DNA of 50,770 nt. It comes from a virus. The notes under the pieces were generated by a model. The model did not search any database. It was given only the letters and a program-made list of their open reading frames with translations, and was not told the origin of the DNA. The stretch is taken from the IMG/VR virus record IMGVR_UViG_3300048839_000493, positions 1 to 50,770 of that record; one strand, written 5' to 3'. Below are positions 32,079-38,316 of the stretch, piece after piece (positions within the stretch are counted from its first letter, which is position 1; every line of letters begins with the position of its first letter). Position numbers and translations under genes: made by a program.

Positions 32079-32353
32079 GCTTCCATGCCCTCCAGTTTTG
32101 CGAGGTCATTTTTCAGGCTTTCGAGTCTTTTGTAGGCGCGATCAATCATCTCCCCTTGTGCCATAATCAAAGCCGTTTTCGCATCCTCGAACGAGTCGAA
32201 AAAAGAAACATACTCTGACTTTTTAGCGTAGCGTTTCCCATCAATCCACACAGACGGGCCGGTCTCCCTGTCTGCTTCTACGCAGGTTATGGTTTTGCTC
32301 CATGTCTGCCAGTTGGTGTAATGTGTTGTCACCTGTGCTCTATATTTTTTCAT
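32075..32353 (-). CDS. Hypothetical protein
   Basis: A 92-residue protein with an N-terminal beta region containing a possible nucleic-acid-binding strand pair (YRAQVTTHYTNWQTWSKTIT) and a helical C-terminus (KTALIMAQGEMIDRAYKRLESLKNDLAKLEG). Function unknown. Start ATG at 32353 overlaps the upstream gene. Confidence 0.6.
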   Translation of the reverse strand: MKKYRAQVTTHYTNWQTWSKTITCVEADRETGPSVWIDGKRYAKKSEYVSFFDSFEDAKTALIMAQGEMIDRAYKRLESLKNDLAKLEGMEA

Positions 32354-32792
32354 GCTGTGTTTCCTCCATAAAAAGTTTATACTCTCGGTCCGCAATCTCA
32401 TAGAGATTGTACCGGGTAAGCGATGCGTCAAACGCCTTCAGGAGCCATGTCAAGCGCTTCACGACAGATCCGGACGTCTTGGTCTTATCCAACCCGGCCA
32501 TGAGGAAGGCGAGACACGTTTCCAGGTGATGTTTCCCGTCCATCCAGCCGTGGCTGTCGATCTTGGCATATGCCTTGTTTATCTGGCGCAGTTTGGACTT
32601 GTCGATGGTGGTCTTGTACTTTGCAGCCATCTCCTGGCAGGATTCCAGGAGTTTGAGTGTCCTCCAGCGGACGGTGGCCCCGTGGTTTCCATTGAGAGTG
32701 TCATCCCCTGGGTCATCGCACTTGTTGATGATCGCCACGCAGACGGCCATGGTGTAGGCAAGGAATGCGTTGACTTTGATGGATGCAGTCAC
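32340..32792 (-). CDS. Hypothetical helical protein
   Basis: A 150-residue, mainly helical protein (AFLAYTMAVCVAIINKCDDP, then KLLESCQEMAAKYKTTIDKS). GTG at 32792 follows GGAGG and overlaps the previous stop. I do not recognise a family. Confidence 0.6.
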   Translation of the reverse strand: MTASIKVNAFLAYTMAVCVAIINKCDDPGDDTLNGNHGATVRWRTLKLLESCQEMAAKYKTTIDKSKLRQINKAYAKIDSHGWMDGKHHLETCLAFLMAGLDKTKTSGSVVKRLTWLLKAFDASLTRYNLYEIADREYKLFMEETQHEKI

Positions 32793-33256
32793 GCCACCAC
32801 CTCCGCAGTGTCCCACACGTCCGAGGCGCCGATGTGGTCGAGGATGTCCAGGGCAACCGGCTGATACCGGATACACCCCTTGCAGCCGTGTTTTTTCAAA
32901 TGGTCCTCCCTGCGAAACAGGCAGTACATGCGCCAATGACAGTCAGGATGGCTCTCAGGTAGAGGCTTCTGGTATTCTATTCCCCGCTTGCTGTTGTTGC
33001 GCTTGCGGCGGGGGTTCGACGAGTCCCATTCTACCCGAATGCGCTTTGCAACGATGGGTCTGCACTTGGAGCAGTACCGGACGTTGTGCTTGCCCTTCTT
33101 GACATCGAAGGTTATGCCGCACTCGTCGCAAGCCATGGTGTACCCTGCAATGCCCGATTGGAGCATACAAACGGGGCAAATCCTACGGGCCGAGCCGATT
33201 TCGGGGGCGGGGCCTGGATGGGAGTGGCCGCAGGTGTAGATGGTGTATTTGATCAT
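32789..33256 (-). CDS. Multi-zinc-finger hypothetical protein
   Basis: A 155-residue protein with several Cys pairs: YTCGHSH, ICPVC, ACDECG, YCSKC and CKGC, arranged as at least two zinc ribbons, with a basic middle (PRRKRNNSKRG). Probably binds nucleic acid. Start and stop are coupled to neighbours. Confidence 0.6.
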   Translation of the reverse strand: MIKYTIYTCGHSHPGPAPEIGSARRICPVCMLQSGIAGYTMACDECGITFDVKKGKHNVRYCSKCRPIVAKRIRVEWDSSNPRRKRNNSKRGIEYQKPLPESHPDCHWRMYCLFRREDHLKKHGCKGCIRYQPVALDILDHIGASDVWDTAEVVA

Positions 33257-33600
33257 TTGTCCCTCCATTCCAGCAACTCTCCCAAGTTCTCGAACACCGG
33301 GATACCAAGCTCTTTTGCCCGGGCGATCTCGGCAAGTGTCCCCTTGCTCGATTCCCAGCCGGGAACCAGAAAAACGGCATCGGATACTTCGAGCCATGCA
33401 AGGGAGTACTGGTAGAATTGATCGACGGTTAGCGTGGTATCTGGGCATTCAATGGCAAAGGACTTATCATGCCACGGGCAAAAGGGGGCCATGTCCAAGA
33501 GGAAAACATTCGCCGCTATTCGTTCTCCCCTGCCGATGTTTTGCAGGACCGTAAGGACATCAGGGCCGCTGTATGGGCCGGCGATATAGACTCGTTTCAT
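33253..33600 (-). CDS. DUF4406/nucleoside deoxyribosyltransferase-like protein
   Basis: A 115-residue protein beginning MKRVYIAGPYSGPDVLTVLQ, the start typical of DUF4406 and nucleoside 2-deoxyribosyltransferase-like folds. DAVFLVPGWESSKGTLAEI, with the SxGTxxEI segment, is also typical. It could act on nucleosides or nucleotide sugars in phage DNA metabolism. The ATG overlaps the stop of the PP-loop gene. Confidence 0.75.
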   Translation of the reverse strand: MKRVYIAGPYSGPDVLTVLQNIGRGERIAANVFLLDMAPFCPWHDKSFAIECPDTTLTVDQFYQYSLAWLEVSDAVFLVPGWESSKGTLAEIARAKELGIPVFENLGELLEWRDK

Positions 33601-34823
33601 TTTCGCATCCATTTTTCTTTTTTCCATTGTTCTTTCCTTCTTCTCATAAGCTCCAAATATTTTTGGTATGCTTCGTTTTTATGTTGAGAAAAGCCAAGTC
33701 CCTTACACCAATAATCATTTCTAAGTAAAGATTTACATACTCTTCTCCACGATGGAACGTCTCTTTTCATCTCAAGGTTTTCTTCGGCCTCATCAGGAAT
33801 TCCGTTAGGATAACCACGCTCTATCCACCACTTCTGGAATAATATTATTTTATTTTCAAAGTGCTCTTTGGTTTTTGGCGGCATAGACGATAAGAGCAGT
33901 TTAGCAAAAGATTCCCATGTATGATTACCAGGTTTAGTTATCTTGTTGTATCCATTGATATTACCGTTTTCTTGTATATATAGTGCCCCGGAGTTTGCTC
34001 CAGAAACACGGGCTACTATTTTTGCCCATGTTTCTGGTTCAATGAGATGAAAAAGCCAAAGCCCTCTGCGCTGATCATCACCGTAGGGTTGACATATACG
34101 TTGATTGCTTAATTTTACGCCAGCCATTTGCATATAGTCATAAAGTTTATTGTATTCTTTATCCCTATTTTTACCATGATATGCCCAAATATCTTGGGTC
34201 CTCCAGTCATAGATTGGATAAACATTATAAACATGATCTGTAACCTTTGTTGTCCACTGTTTTCCGTCATATGTTGTTTTTTTCGCACTTGCTATTGTTC
34301 TGAAACGATTCAAGCTCTCATCTGATCGTATCCCAACGAGACAAGCGCAATTTTCAAATTTAGCATACCACTCTCCGAACAGCGGAACAAATTCTTCAAA
34401 TTCCATATCTTTATAAAAAAAATCAAAATAAGATTCGTCATGGATAGCCTGGGTGGGCAATTCGCGTATCCAGTCTGATTTCTTATTGTCGTCCCATGGT
34501 GTCCACTTTGGTTCATAGACAGAAACTGCATTTCTAAGGGCAATTGGAAGGCAAACCCAATACAGGTCTATAATATTTTTATACTTAGCGAACATTGTGT
34601 TTGCGTGGTTTATTGTAAGTTTGTATTGTCCCTCAAGGTCAACAAGCAAGACACCAAATTTTCTATTTCTTTTTATTGCTTCATCAGCAACAAGGTGGAA
34701 CATAACAGTTGAATCTTTGCCAGCCGAAAAAGAAATATAAATTTTTTCAAACTCATCAAAGACAAAAGATATTCTCTGCCTTGCTGCGTCTAAAACATTT
34801 ATCCCTAATCCACGCTTTGACAA
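33597..34823 (-). CDS. PP-loop ATPase, IbrA/DUF3440 (PAPS-reductase-like)
   Basis: A 408-residue PP-loop adenylyltransferase. SFSAGKDSTVMFHL (residues 31-44) is the PP-loop SGGxDS-type motif; CACLVGIRSDESLNR and VYPIYDWRTQDIWAY match IbrA/phage 'phosphoadenosine phosphosulfate reductase' proteins. Such enzymes activate substrates with ATP, some for sulfur transfer. It starts at TTG 34823, with GGGAG upstream. It is AT-rich and forms a cassette with the ParB/IbrB-like gene and a small unknown gene. Substrate unknown. Confidence 0.85.
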   Translation of the reverse strand: MSKRGLGINVLDAARQRISFVFDEFEKIYISFSAGKDSTVMFHLVADEAIKRNRKFGVLLVDLEGQYKLTINHANTMFAKYKNIIDLYWVCLPIALRNAVSVYEPKWTPWDDNKKSDWIRELPTQAIHDESYFDFFYKDMEFEEFVPLFGEWYAKFENCACLVGIRSDESLNRFRTIASAKKTTYDGKQWTTKVTDHVYNVYPIYDWRTQDIWAYHGKNRDKEYNKLYDYMQMAGVKLSNQRICQPYGDDQRRGLWLFHLIEPETWAKIVARVSGANSGALYIQENGNINGYNKITKPGNHTWESFAKLLLSSMPPKTKEHFENKIILFQKWWIERGYPNGIPDEAEENLEMKRDVPSWRRVCKSLLRNDYWCKGLGFSQHKNEAYQKYLELMRRRKEQWKKEKWMRK

Positions 34824-35197
34824 TTTTCATACTCCCATTTTTCGATGGCTTTATCTGCCATTGCGTTAGCGTTTATTTGCTGTTGCTCTGTCAACCTTGA
34901 CCAAGCGAATCTGACTATATCCTCAGGGCAATTAAAGGCATAAGCGCAAGCCGCGTGACCTATCCATGCCCTTCTGTTTTGAGTAATATTTGAAAGATTG
35001 TGTTCACATGAATATTTCCAATCCTTCACAACCCTCATCATCCACTTGCCATACAATTCGTGATCAGAAGTAAACATAACCGCCATCTCTATCCAAATTC
35101 TACGTTCGTTTACTTGCCCCCACATATTATACCTTGATTCTTCCCAAAGGTGCCATGGGTGATAAATTCTTTTAATCGATCGACTCAATGTTGTCAT
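34805..35197 (-). CDS. Small protein of the PP-loop/ParB cassette
   Basis: A 130-residue protein between the ParB-like and PP-loop genes, overlapping both (26 and 19 bases). It has YHPWHLWEESRYNMW near the N-terminus and SCEHNLSNITQNRRAWIGHAACAYA in the middle, with a helical C-terminus. I recognise this pattern as a companion of phage PAPS-reductase/ParB gene pairs, without a known function. GTG 35203 and TTG further on are possible alternative starts. Confidence 0.65.
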   Translation of the reverse strand: MTTLSRSIKRIYHPWHLWEESRYNMWGQVNERRIWIEMAVMFTSDHELYGKWMMRVVKDWKYSCEHNLSNITQNRRAWIGHAACAYAFNCPEDIVRFAWSRLTEQQQINANAMADKAIEKWEYENCQSVD

Positions 35198-35825
35198 CCT
35201 CACTTGTTAAAAGTTCGGCTTCCCATGCCTCTGAAAATTCATGGTCTGCAAACATGTCGGCAAGGCCAGCTATCTGTTTAAGTCGCAAAATTTCATCTTG
35301 ATCCATTCCCAACTCAATAGCTATTTTTTTATCTGACCAATTTCTTCTTTTCAACTCAAGAACTATCTCTGACATGGAATCTACCTTGTGTTTCCCTCGC
35401 GCCCTATTGTGTCTTATCGTTGACGCAATGCGGTCGCACCTACCTTGCTGACTGTCTCTGATTGTAACAACAGGAAGATACCCATTGAGCCTTTCTACAA
35501 CGTCTTTGCACTCCTTCCCAACCCTATTTCTATGAAATCCGTCTATGACTTCGTGGTTTCCAATTTCATCGAGCATTGCAACTATTGGTTGTGTATAACC
35601 ATCAGTTATTATTGAATGCCTCAATAATTCCATTTCGGGTGGCGCAACTGCGTTTGGGTTGTAGTCATTGGCATAAACAGATTTGTTTCTAACCCACAAA
35701 ACGCAATCGACCGGCTCATTTTTAAATGGGCTTATATTGTGAAGCGCAATTTTAATTTCGTTAATTGCTTTTATCTTTTCATCAATTTGCATATGCTCTA
35801 AACGATTCAGTATTTGGTCAATCAT
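35172..35825 (-). CDS. ParB/IbrB-like protein
   Basis: A 217-residue ParB-N-like protein. EMELLRHSIITDGYTQPIVAM followed by NHEVIDGFHRNRVG (about 90-103) contains the ParB/Srx nucleotide-binding signature in altered form. DRIASTIRHNRARGKH is the second conserved box, and a C-terminal HTH-like segment follows (NWSDKKIAIELGMDQDEILRLK). ParB folds bind CTP or act as nucleases; IbrB-type members pair with IbrA. GGAGGATTTT sets the ATG. First gene of an AT-rich cassette with its own promoter. Confidence 0.85.
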   Translation of the reverse strand: MIDQILNRLEHMQIDEKIKAINEIKIALHNISPFKNEPVDCVLWVRNKSVYANDYNPNAVAPPEMELLRHSIITDGYTQPIVAMLDEIGNHEVIDGFHRNRVGKECKDVVERLNGYLPVVTIRDSQQGRCDRIASTIRHNRARGKHKVDSMSEIVLELKRRNWSDKKIAIELGMDQDEILRLKQIAGLADMFADHEFSEAWEAELLTSEDDNIESID

Positions 35826-35865
35826 AAAATCCTCCAATTGAAAATTTGATGGTTTGTAAAATACA

Positions 35866-35895
35866 GTTATAAGATATACACGTTTTTCAAGTCAA
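35866..35895 (-). promoter_or_regulatory. Promoter of the ParB/PP-loop cassette
   Basis: On the - strand, TTGACT (35895-35890), an 18-base spacer and TATAAC (35871-35866) form a sigma70-like promoter 40 bases before the ParB-like gene. The surrounding 80 bases are AT-rich and gene-free, in contrast to the GC-rich neighbours. Confidence 0.6.
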
Positions 35896-35904
35896 TGCTA
35901 TACC

Positions 35905-36249
35905 TCATGCCGCCCTCCCGTACCGCCTACACTCCCGCCGGCCAGCATACCGCCGTCTCCGGATATCAAGGCGCTTCCATGTGTGCCTGACCTCCGGGCC
36001 TCGCCAGACCGTAACCAGGGTTTGCGAACAGAACACCCAGGTGTGGCCGAGGTACAGGCAAGCGTTGTTTGCGGTCCCCTTGCGCCGGTAGACGCGTTTC
36101 AGATATTTTCGGGTCCAGCCGGTAGAGTCAACGAATCTGACTCCCAGGGCGAAGGCTTCGTCAGCAACTCCCTGAACGGTCTTGCCCATGCGGCGGGGTC
36201 GGACTCGCTGGCTGACTCGCCGGGCCGCGTGGTCGGTGACTTGGGTCAT
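35905..36249 (-). CDS. Hypothetical basic protein
   Basis: A 114-residue Arg-rich protein (HAARRVSQRVRPRRMGKTVQ, RKYLKRVYRRKGTANNACLY, RRRRYAGRRECRRYGRAA). It likely binds nucleic acid. GGAGG precedes the ATG, which overlaps the stop of a 28-codon ORF. Confidence 0.6.
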   Translation of the reverse strand: MTQVTDHAARRVSQRVRPRRMGKTVQGVADEAFALGVRFVDSTGWTRKYLKRVYRRKGTANNACLYLGHTWVFCSQTLVTVWRGPEVRHTWKRLDIRRRRYAGRRECRRYGRAA

Positions 36250-36332
36250 CGAGGCACCTCCAGCAGCACGGCACGACCGTTGACGATGATCCACATAACA
36301 TACGATGGGAACGGACAGCGGGCGGGGATCAT
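36246..36332 (-). CDS. Micro-gene copy A (28 residues)
   Basis: Encodes MIPARCPFPSYVMWIIVNGR plus AVLLEVPR. Its last 15 or so codons lie in a 47-base perfect direct repeat shared with copy B at 36646. Start and stop both overlap neighbours (ATGA). Retention of frame and coupling in both copies supports a real gene. Confidence 0.5.
   Translation of the reverse strand: MIPARCPFPSYVMWIIVNGRAVLLEVPR
36252..36298. repeat. 47-bp direct repeat, copy A
   Basis: Perfect 47-base match to 36652-36698, exactly 400 bases away. It carries the end of the 28-residue micro-gene plus the ribosome-binding GGAGG of the following gene (as CCTCC on the + strand). Confidence 0.9.
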
Positions 36333-36649
36333 TCTACACCTCCATCCAGCGGCCCGTTGCCGGTGTATTCGTCCAGCAACAGGAAGATTTCTTCTTTGTT
36401 GGAGCCCTCCTGTTTGCACGGGCAGGGGTTCTTATATAACGGGTCGGGGATCACAAACCCGTGTATAAACCCGAAATATTTGATGCAGTTACCGCAGGAC
36501 CAAAAATAGGCAAGCGGATAATTATCCTCAATGTCGCTATGGGGCGTCGTTCCCATGACTAAGCCTGGACAGGTCCTATTGGATTCGCTGCATTCACCAT
36601 TCAGCCGACTCCTTACGATGCGAAGCGCTTCTATCTGTCTCTTTGTCAT
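36329..36649 (-). CDS. Hypothetical Cys-rich protein
   Basis: A 106-residue protein with an N-terminal helix (TKRQIEALRIVRSRLNGECS) and several Cys pairs (FWSCGNCIKYFG, NPCPCKQEG). Possible zinc binding. It sits between the two copies of the 28-residue micro-gene and is coupled to both. Confidence 0.6.
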   Translation of the reverse strand: MTKRQIEALRIVRSRLNGECSESNRTCPGLVMGTTPHSDIEDNYPLAYFWSCGNCIKYFGFIHGFVIPDPLYKNPCPCKQEGSNKEEIFLLLDEYTGNGPLDGGVE

Positions 36650-36732
36650 TTAGGCACCTCCAGCAGCACGGCACGACCGTTGACGATGATCCACATAAAA
36701 ATGGTTGGAATTTTGCAGACGGCGGGAATCAT
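36646..36732 (-). CDS. Micro-gene copy B (28 residues)
   Basis: Encodes MIPAVCKIPTIFMWIIVNGR plus AVLLEVPK. Nearly the same as copy A in its second half. Its KIPTIF codons also share a 20-base identity with the RNA ligase start (29104-29123). Coupled to both neighbours by ATGA. Confidence 0.5.
   Translation of the reverse strand: MIPAVCKIPTIFMWIIVNGRAVLLEVPK
36652..36698. repeat. 47-bp direct repeat, copy B
   Basis: Second copy of the repeat at 36252-36298. The two copies flank the 106-residue gene plus one micro-gene, so recombination between them would delete a 400-base unit. Confidence 0.9.
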
Positions 36733-36908
36733 GCGACACCTCCAATCAGCGCCGCATCGATGGCACGATAGATGCGCTCGGGGAGTCCGGGCTGTTGACG
36801 CAGAATAAGGAGATCCTCGATTGCGAGGATCACGGGGAGATGGGTGGATGGATCGTAGACGGATGCCGCAGTCGTTGCGGCTTCGATAATGCTCTGGCGG
36901 GTTTTCAT
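36729..36908 (-). CDS. 59-residue hypothetical protein
   Basis: A helical protein (MKTRQSIIEAATTAASVYDP, then SPTHLPVILAIEDLLILRQQ-like segment, ending RAIDAALIGGVA). Start overlaps the stop of the pentapeptide protein; stop overlaps the micro-gene start. Not recognised. Confidence 0.5.
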   Translation of the reverse strand: MKTRQSIIEAATTAASVYDPSTHLPVILAIEDLLILRQQPGLPERIYRAIDAALIGGVA

Positions 36909-37426
36909 TCCACACCTCCCTTGCGGATCTTGGGAAGCTCACCTGCAACGACGCGATGGAATGAATTCGGATCAACAGTCTTGATGTCGATACCGGAGTG
37001 CTCAGCTATCGACTCTACGTGATAGAGCAACTGAGCCATGATTCGCATATCGGCTTTGATTTTGAGGGAACCGCACCAAAGTGGGAGACATGAGAAATCG
37101 AGGTCGGCCCCGCTGAGGTCGGCCTCGCTGAGGTTGGCCTCGCTGAGGTTGGTCCCTCTGAGGTTGGCCTCGCTGAGGTTGGTCCAGCTGAGGTTGGCCC
37201 CGCTGAGGTTGGTCCCTCTGAGGTTGGTCCCTCTGAGGTCGGCCTCGCTGAGGTTGGTCCCGCTGAGGTTGGTCCCTCTGAGGTTGGTCCCGCTGAGGTC
37301 GGCCAAGCTGAGGTTTGACTTGGTTCTCACAGCGGCCTCAACGCAAAACCTGAGCGACTCGAACATTCCAGAGTACAGGATTTTTCGGGTAAAACGATTT
37401 GGGATCTCGAACAGCTTTTTTTCCAT
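36905..37426 (-). CDS. Pentapeptide-repeat protein
   Basis: A 173-residue protein with about 15 tandem A/T-(N/D)-L-x-x pentapeptides at residues 38-110 (NLSLADLSGTNLRGTNLSGT onward). These form a right-handed quadrilateral beta helix of about four coils. The DNA is a regular 15-base repeat. Flanks are a 37-residue N-terminal part and a C-terminal domain (SCLPLWCGSLKIKADMRIMA). Some such proteins mimic DNA and inhibit gyrase; this one's target is unknown. AAGGAG precedes the ATG. First gene of the accessory operon. Confidence 0.88.
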   Translation of the reverse strand: MEKKLFEIPNRFTRKILYSGMFESLRFCVEAAVRTKSNLSLADLSGTNLRGTNLSGTNLSEADLRGTNLRGTNLSGANLSWTNLSEANLRGTNLSEANLSEADLSGADLDFSCLPLWCGSLKIKADMRIMAQLLYHVESIAEHSGIDIKTVDPNSFHRVVAGELPKIRKGGVE

Positions 37427-37461
37427 GTGAATCTCCTTTCGGTTAACGTTTACGATGACTC

Positions 37462-37490
37462 AGTATCCCAAGAATGCGTACCCTTGTCAA
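37462..37490 (-). promoter_or_regulatory. Leftward promoter of accessory block
   Basis: TTGACA (37490-37485), 17-base spacer, GATACT (37467-37462) on the - strand, driving the pentapeptide-repeat operon. Its -35 forms an inverted repeat with the rightward -35. An imperfect palindrome GTTAACGTTTAC lies just downstream. Confidence 0.65.
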
Positions 37491-37530
37491 CAAAATAATT
37501 TCATAGGAGTAAATTTTTTCTCTTGACAAG
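37483..37530. promoter_or_regulatory. Inverted repeat CTTGTCAA...TTGACAAG across divergent promoters
   Basis: CTTGTCAA at 37483-37490 and TTGACAAG at 37523-37530 form an 8-base inverted repeat, each arm containing the -35 of one divergent promoter. A regulator dimer bound to both, such as the Cro-like protein, could switch both directions at once. Confidence 0.5.
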
Positions 37531-37551
37531 CCCCCAGTCTTAGCATAGGAT
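37523..37551 (+). promoter_or_regulatory. Rightward promoter, leaderless start
   Basis: TTGACA (37523-37528), 17-base spacer, TAGGAT (37546-37551). The expected transcription start falls on or next to the ATG at 37558, so the Cro-like mRNA would have little or no leader, as lambda cI has from PRM. Confidence 0.7.
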
Positions 37552-37557
37552 GAAGCC

Positions 37558-37821
37558 ATGAAACGAACTCAACGCAATCAAGCCAAACTAATCGGAATCA
37601 GCGAGCCGTATCTATCAAGAGTTTTGTCCGGTGGATGCCCGATAACATGGCAACTGGCAGAACGTCTTAGCAAGGTTTTACCAGGGTCTGTTGAATTCTG
37701 GAAAAACGCAAATCCGGGGCAGCTCCGGCTTGCACTGAACAATATCCCCACCGATCGCTTGAACTCCGGCCCGACATCGTGCTCGTGTGCCGACAGCCTG
37801 GGCGAATCGACAGGGGAATAG
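37558..37821 (+). CDS. Cro/XRE-like transcription regulator
   Basis: An 87-residue DNA-binding protein with a helix-turn-helix at residues 5-40 (RNQAKLIGISEPYLSRVLSG, then ITWQLAERLSKVL). Residues 60-87 are unstructured. It faces the pentapeptide operon from a shared control region and heads the replication operon, the expected position of a Cro-type early regulator. It likely binds the inverted repeat between the divergent promoters. No CI partner is visible. No Shine-Dalgarno site precedes it because the transcript seems leaderless. Confidence 0.8.
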   Translation: MKRTQRNQAKLIGISEPYLSRVLSGGCPITWQLAERLSKVLPGSVEFWKNANPGQLRLALNNIPTDRLNSGPTSCSCADSLGESTGE

Positions 37822-37830
37822 GATAGAAGC

Positions 37831-37920
37831 GCCGGGCGACCGGCAACCATCAACGGGCCGTATCCCTGGCAGGAAACACGGTCACAATCACCCGATCCCC
37901 GGCGGTTTCCCGGGGCAGGA
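37831..37920 (+). promoter_or_regulatory. Foldable leader before 16-codon ORF
   Basis: GCCGG-GCGA-CCGGC (37831-37844) forms a hairpin with a GNRA loop, and CCCCGG/CCGGGG forms another directly before the AGGAGG of the next ORF. No gene is visible in this stretch. The second hairpin could limit ribosome access to the leader ORF. Confidence 0.35.
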
Positions 37921-37926
37921 GGCACA

Positions 37927-37977
37927 ATGTCACCGATCGTAAAACGTATCAACTCGTTGGAGGACAAAAATCGATGA
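37927..37977 (+). CDS. 16-codon leader ORF
   Basis: MSPIVKRINSLEDKNR, with a very strong CAGGAGGCACA site and an ATGA overlap with the next gene. The ORF probably feeds ribosomes to the downstream gene; internal AGG/GGAGG (ttggagg at 37957-37963) may serve the next start. Confidence 0.45.
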   Translation: MSPIVKRINSLEDKNR

Positions 37978-38165
37978 AAACCGTTCTCGCCTTTCTAACC
38001 AGAGCCTTTCACACGATGAAGGCGCTCCAAAAAGACAGCGACGCAGGTCCAAGACCGGACCAGTACCGGGGCAAAGGCCGTGGTCCCTTCACGGCAAACC
38101 GCAGGGCCCAGGTCAAAGTGTCGCGAATCAGAAAGCTCAGGGCTACCGGGAGGAAGCCGAGATGA
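37974..38165 (+). CDS. Hypothetical basic protein
   Basis: A 63-residue Arg/Lys-rich protein (MKTVLAFLTRAFHTMKALQK, then RRAQVKVSRIRKLRATGRKP). Likely nucleic-acid binding or structural. Coupled to the leader ORF upstream and to a 46-codon membrane ORF downstream. Confidence 0.5.
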   Translation: MKTVLAFLTRAFHTMKALQKDSDAGPRPDQYRGKGRGPFTANRRAQVKVSRIRKLRATGRKPR

Positions 38166-38302
38166 TACTACATTTGATCGCGAAAATCAGAGAAACCAAT
38201 CTGCGAGATGCAATGGAAACGGCCACTGAGTTTATCATGATGGTCATCATTCTTATCTGCGTGTGGGTATTCGCCCTGTGCGGATATGGACTTGGATATT
38301 AA
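38162..38302 (+). CDS. 46-residue membrane protein
   Basis: Begins MILHLIAKIRETNLRDAMET and then has one transmembrane helix (FIMMVIILICVWVFALCGYG). ATGA overlap with the previous stop. A small single-span protein in an early operon; function unknown. Confidence 0.5.
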   Translation: MILHLIAKIRETNLRDAMETATEFIMMVIILICVWVFALCGYGLGY

Positions 38303-38316
38303 AAGGAGGGGCACAG

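Noticed and set aside
37081-37315. Possible CRISPR-like tandem repeat
   Set aside because: The repeats are contiguous 15-base coding units without spacers, encoding pentapeptides.
37038-37430. 130-codon + strand frame of Leu-Arg-Ser-Ala repeats
   Set aside because: It is the antisense shadow of the 15-base pentapeptide repeat.
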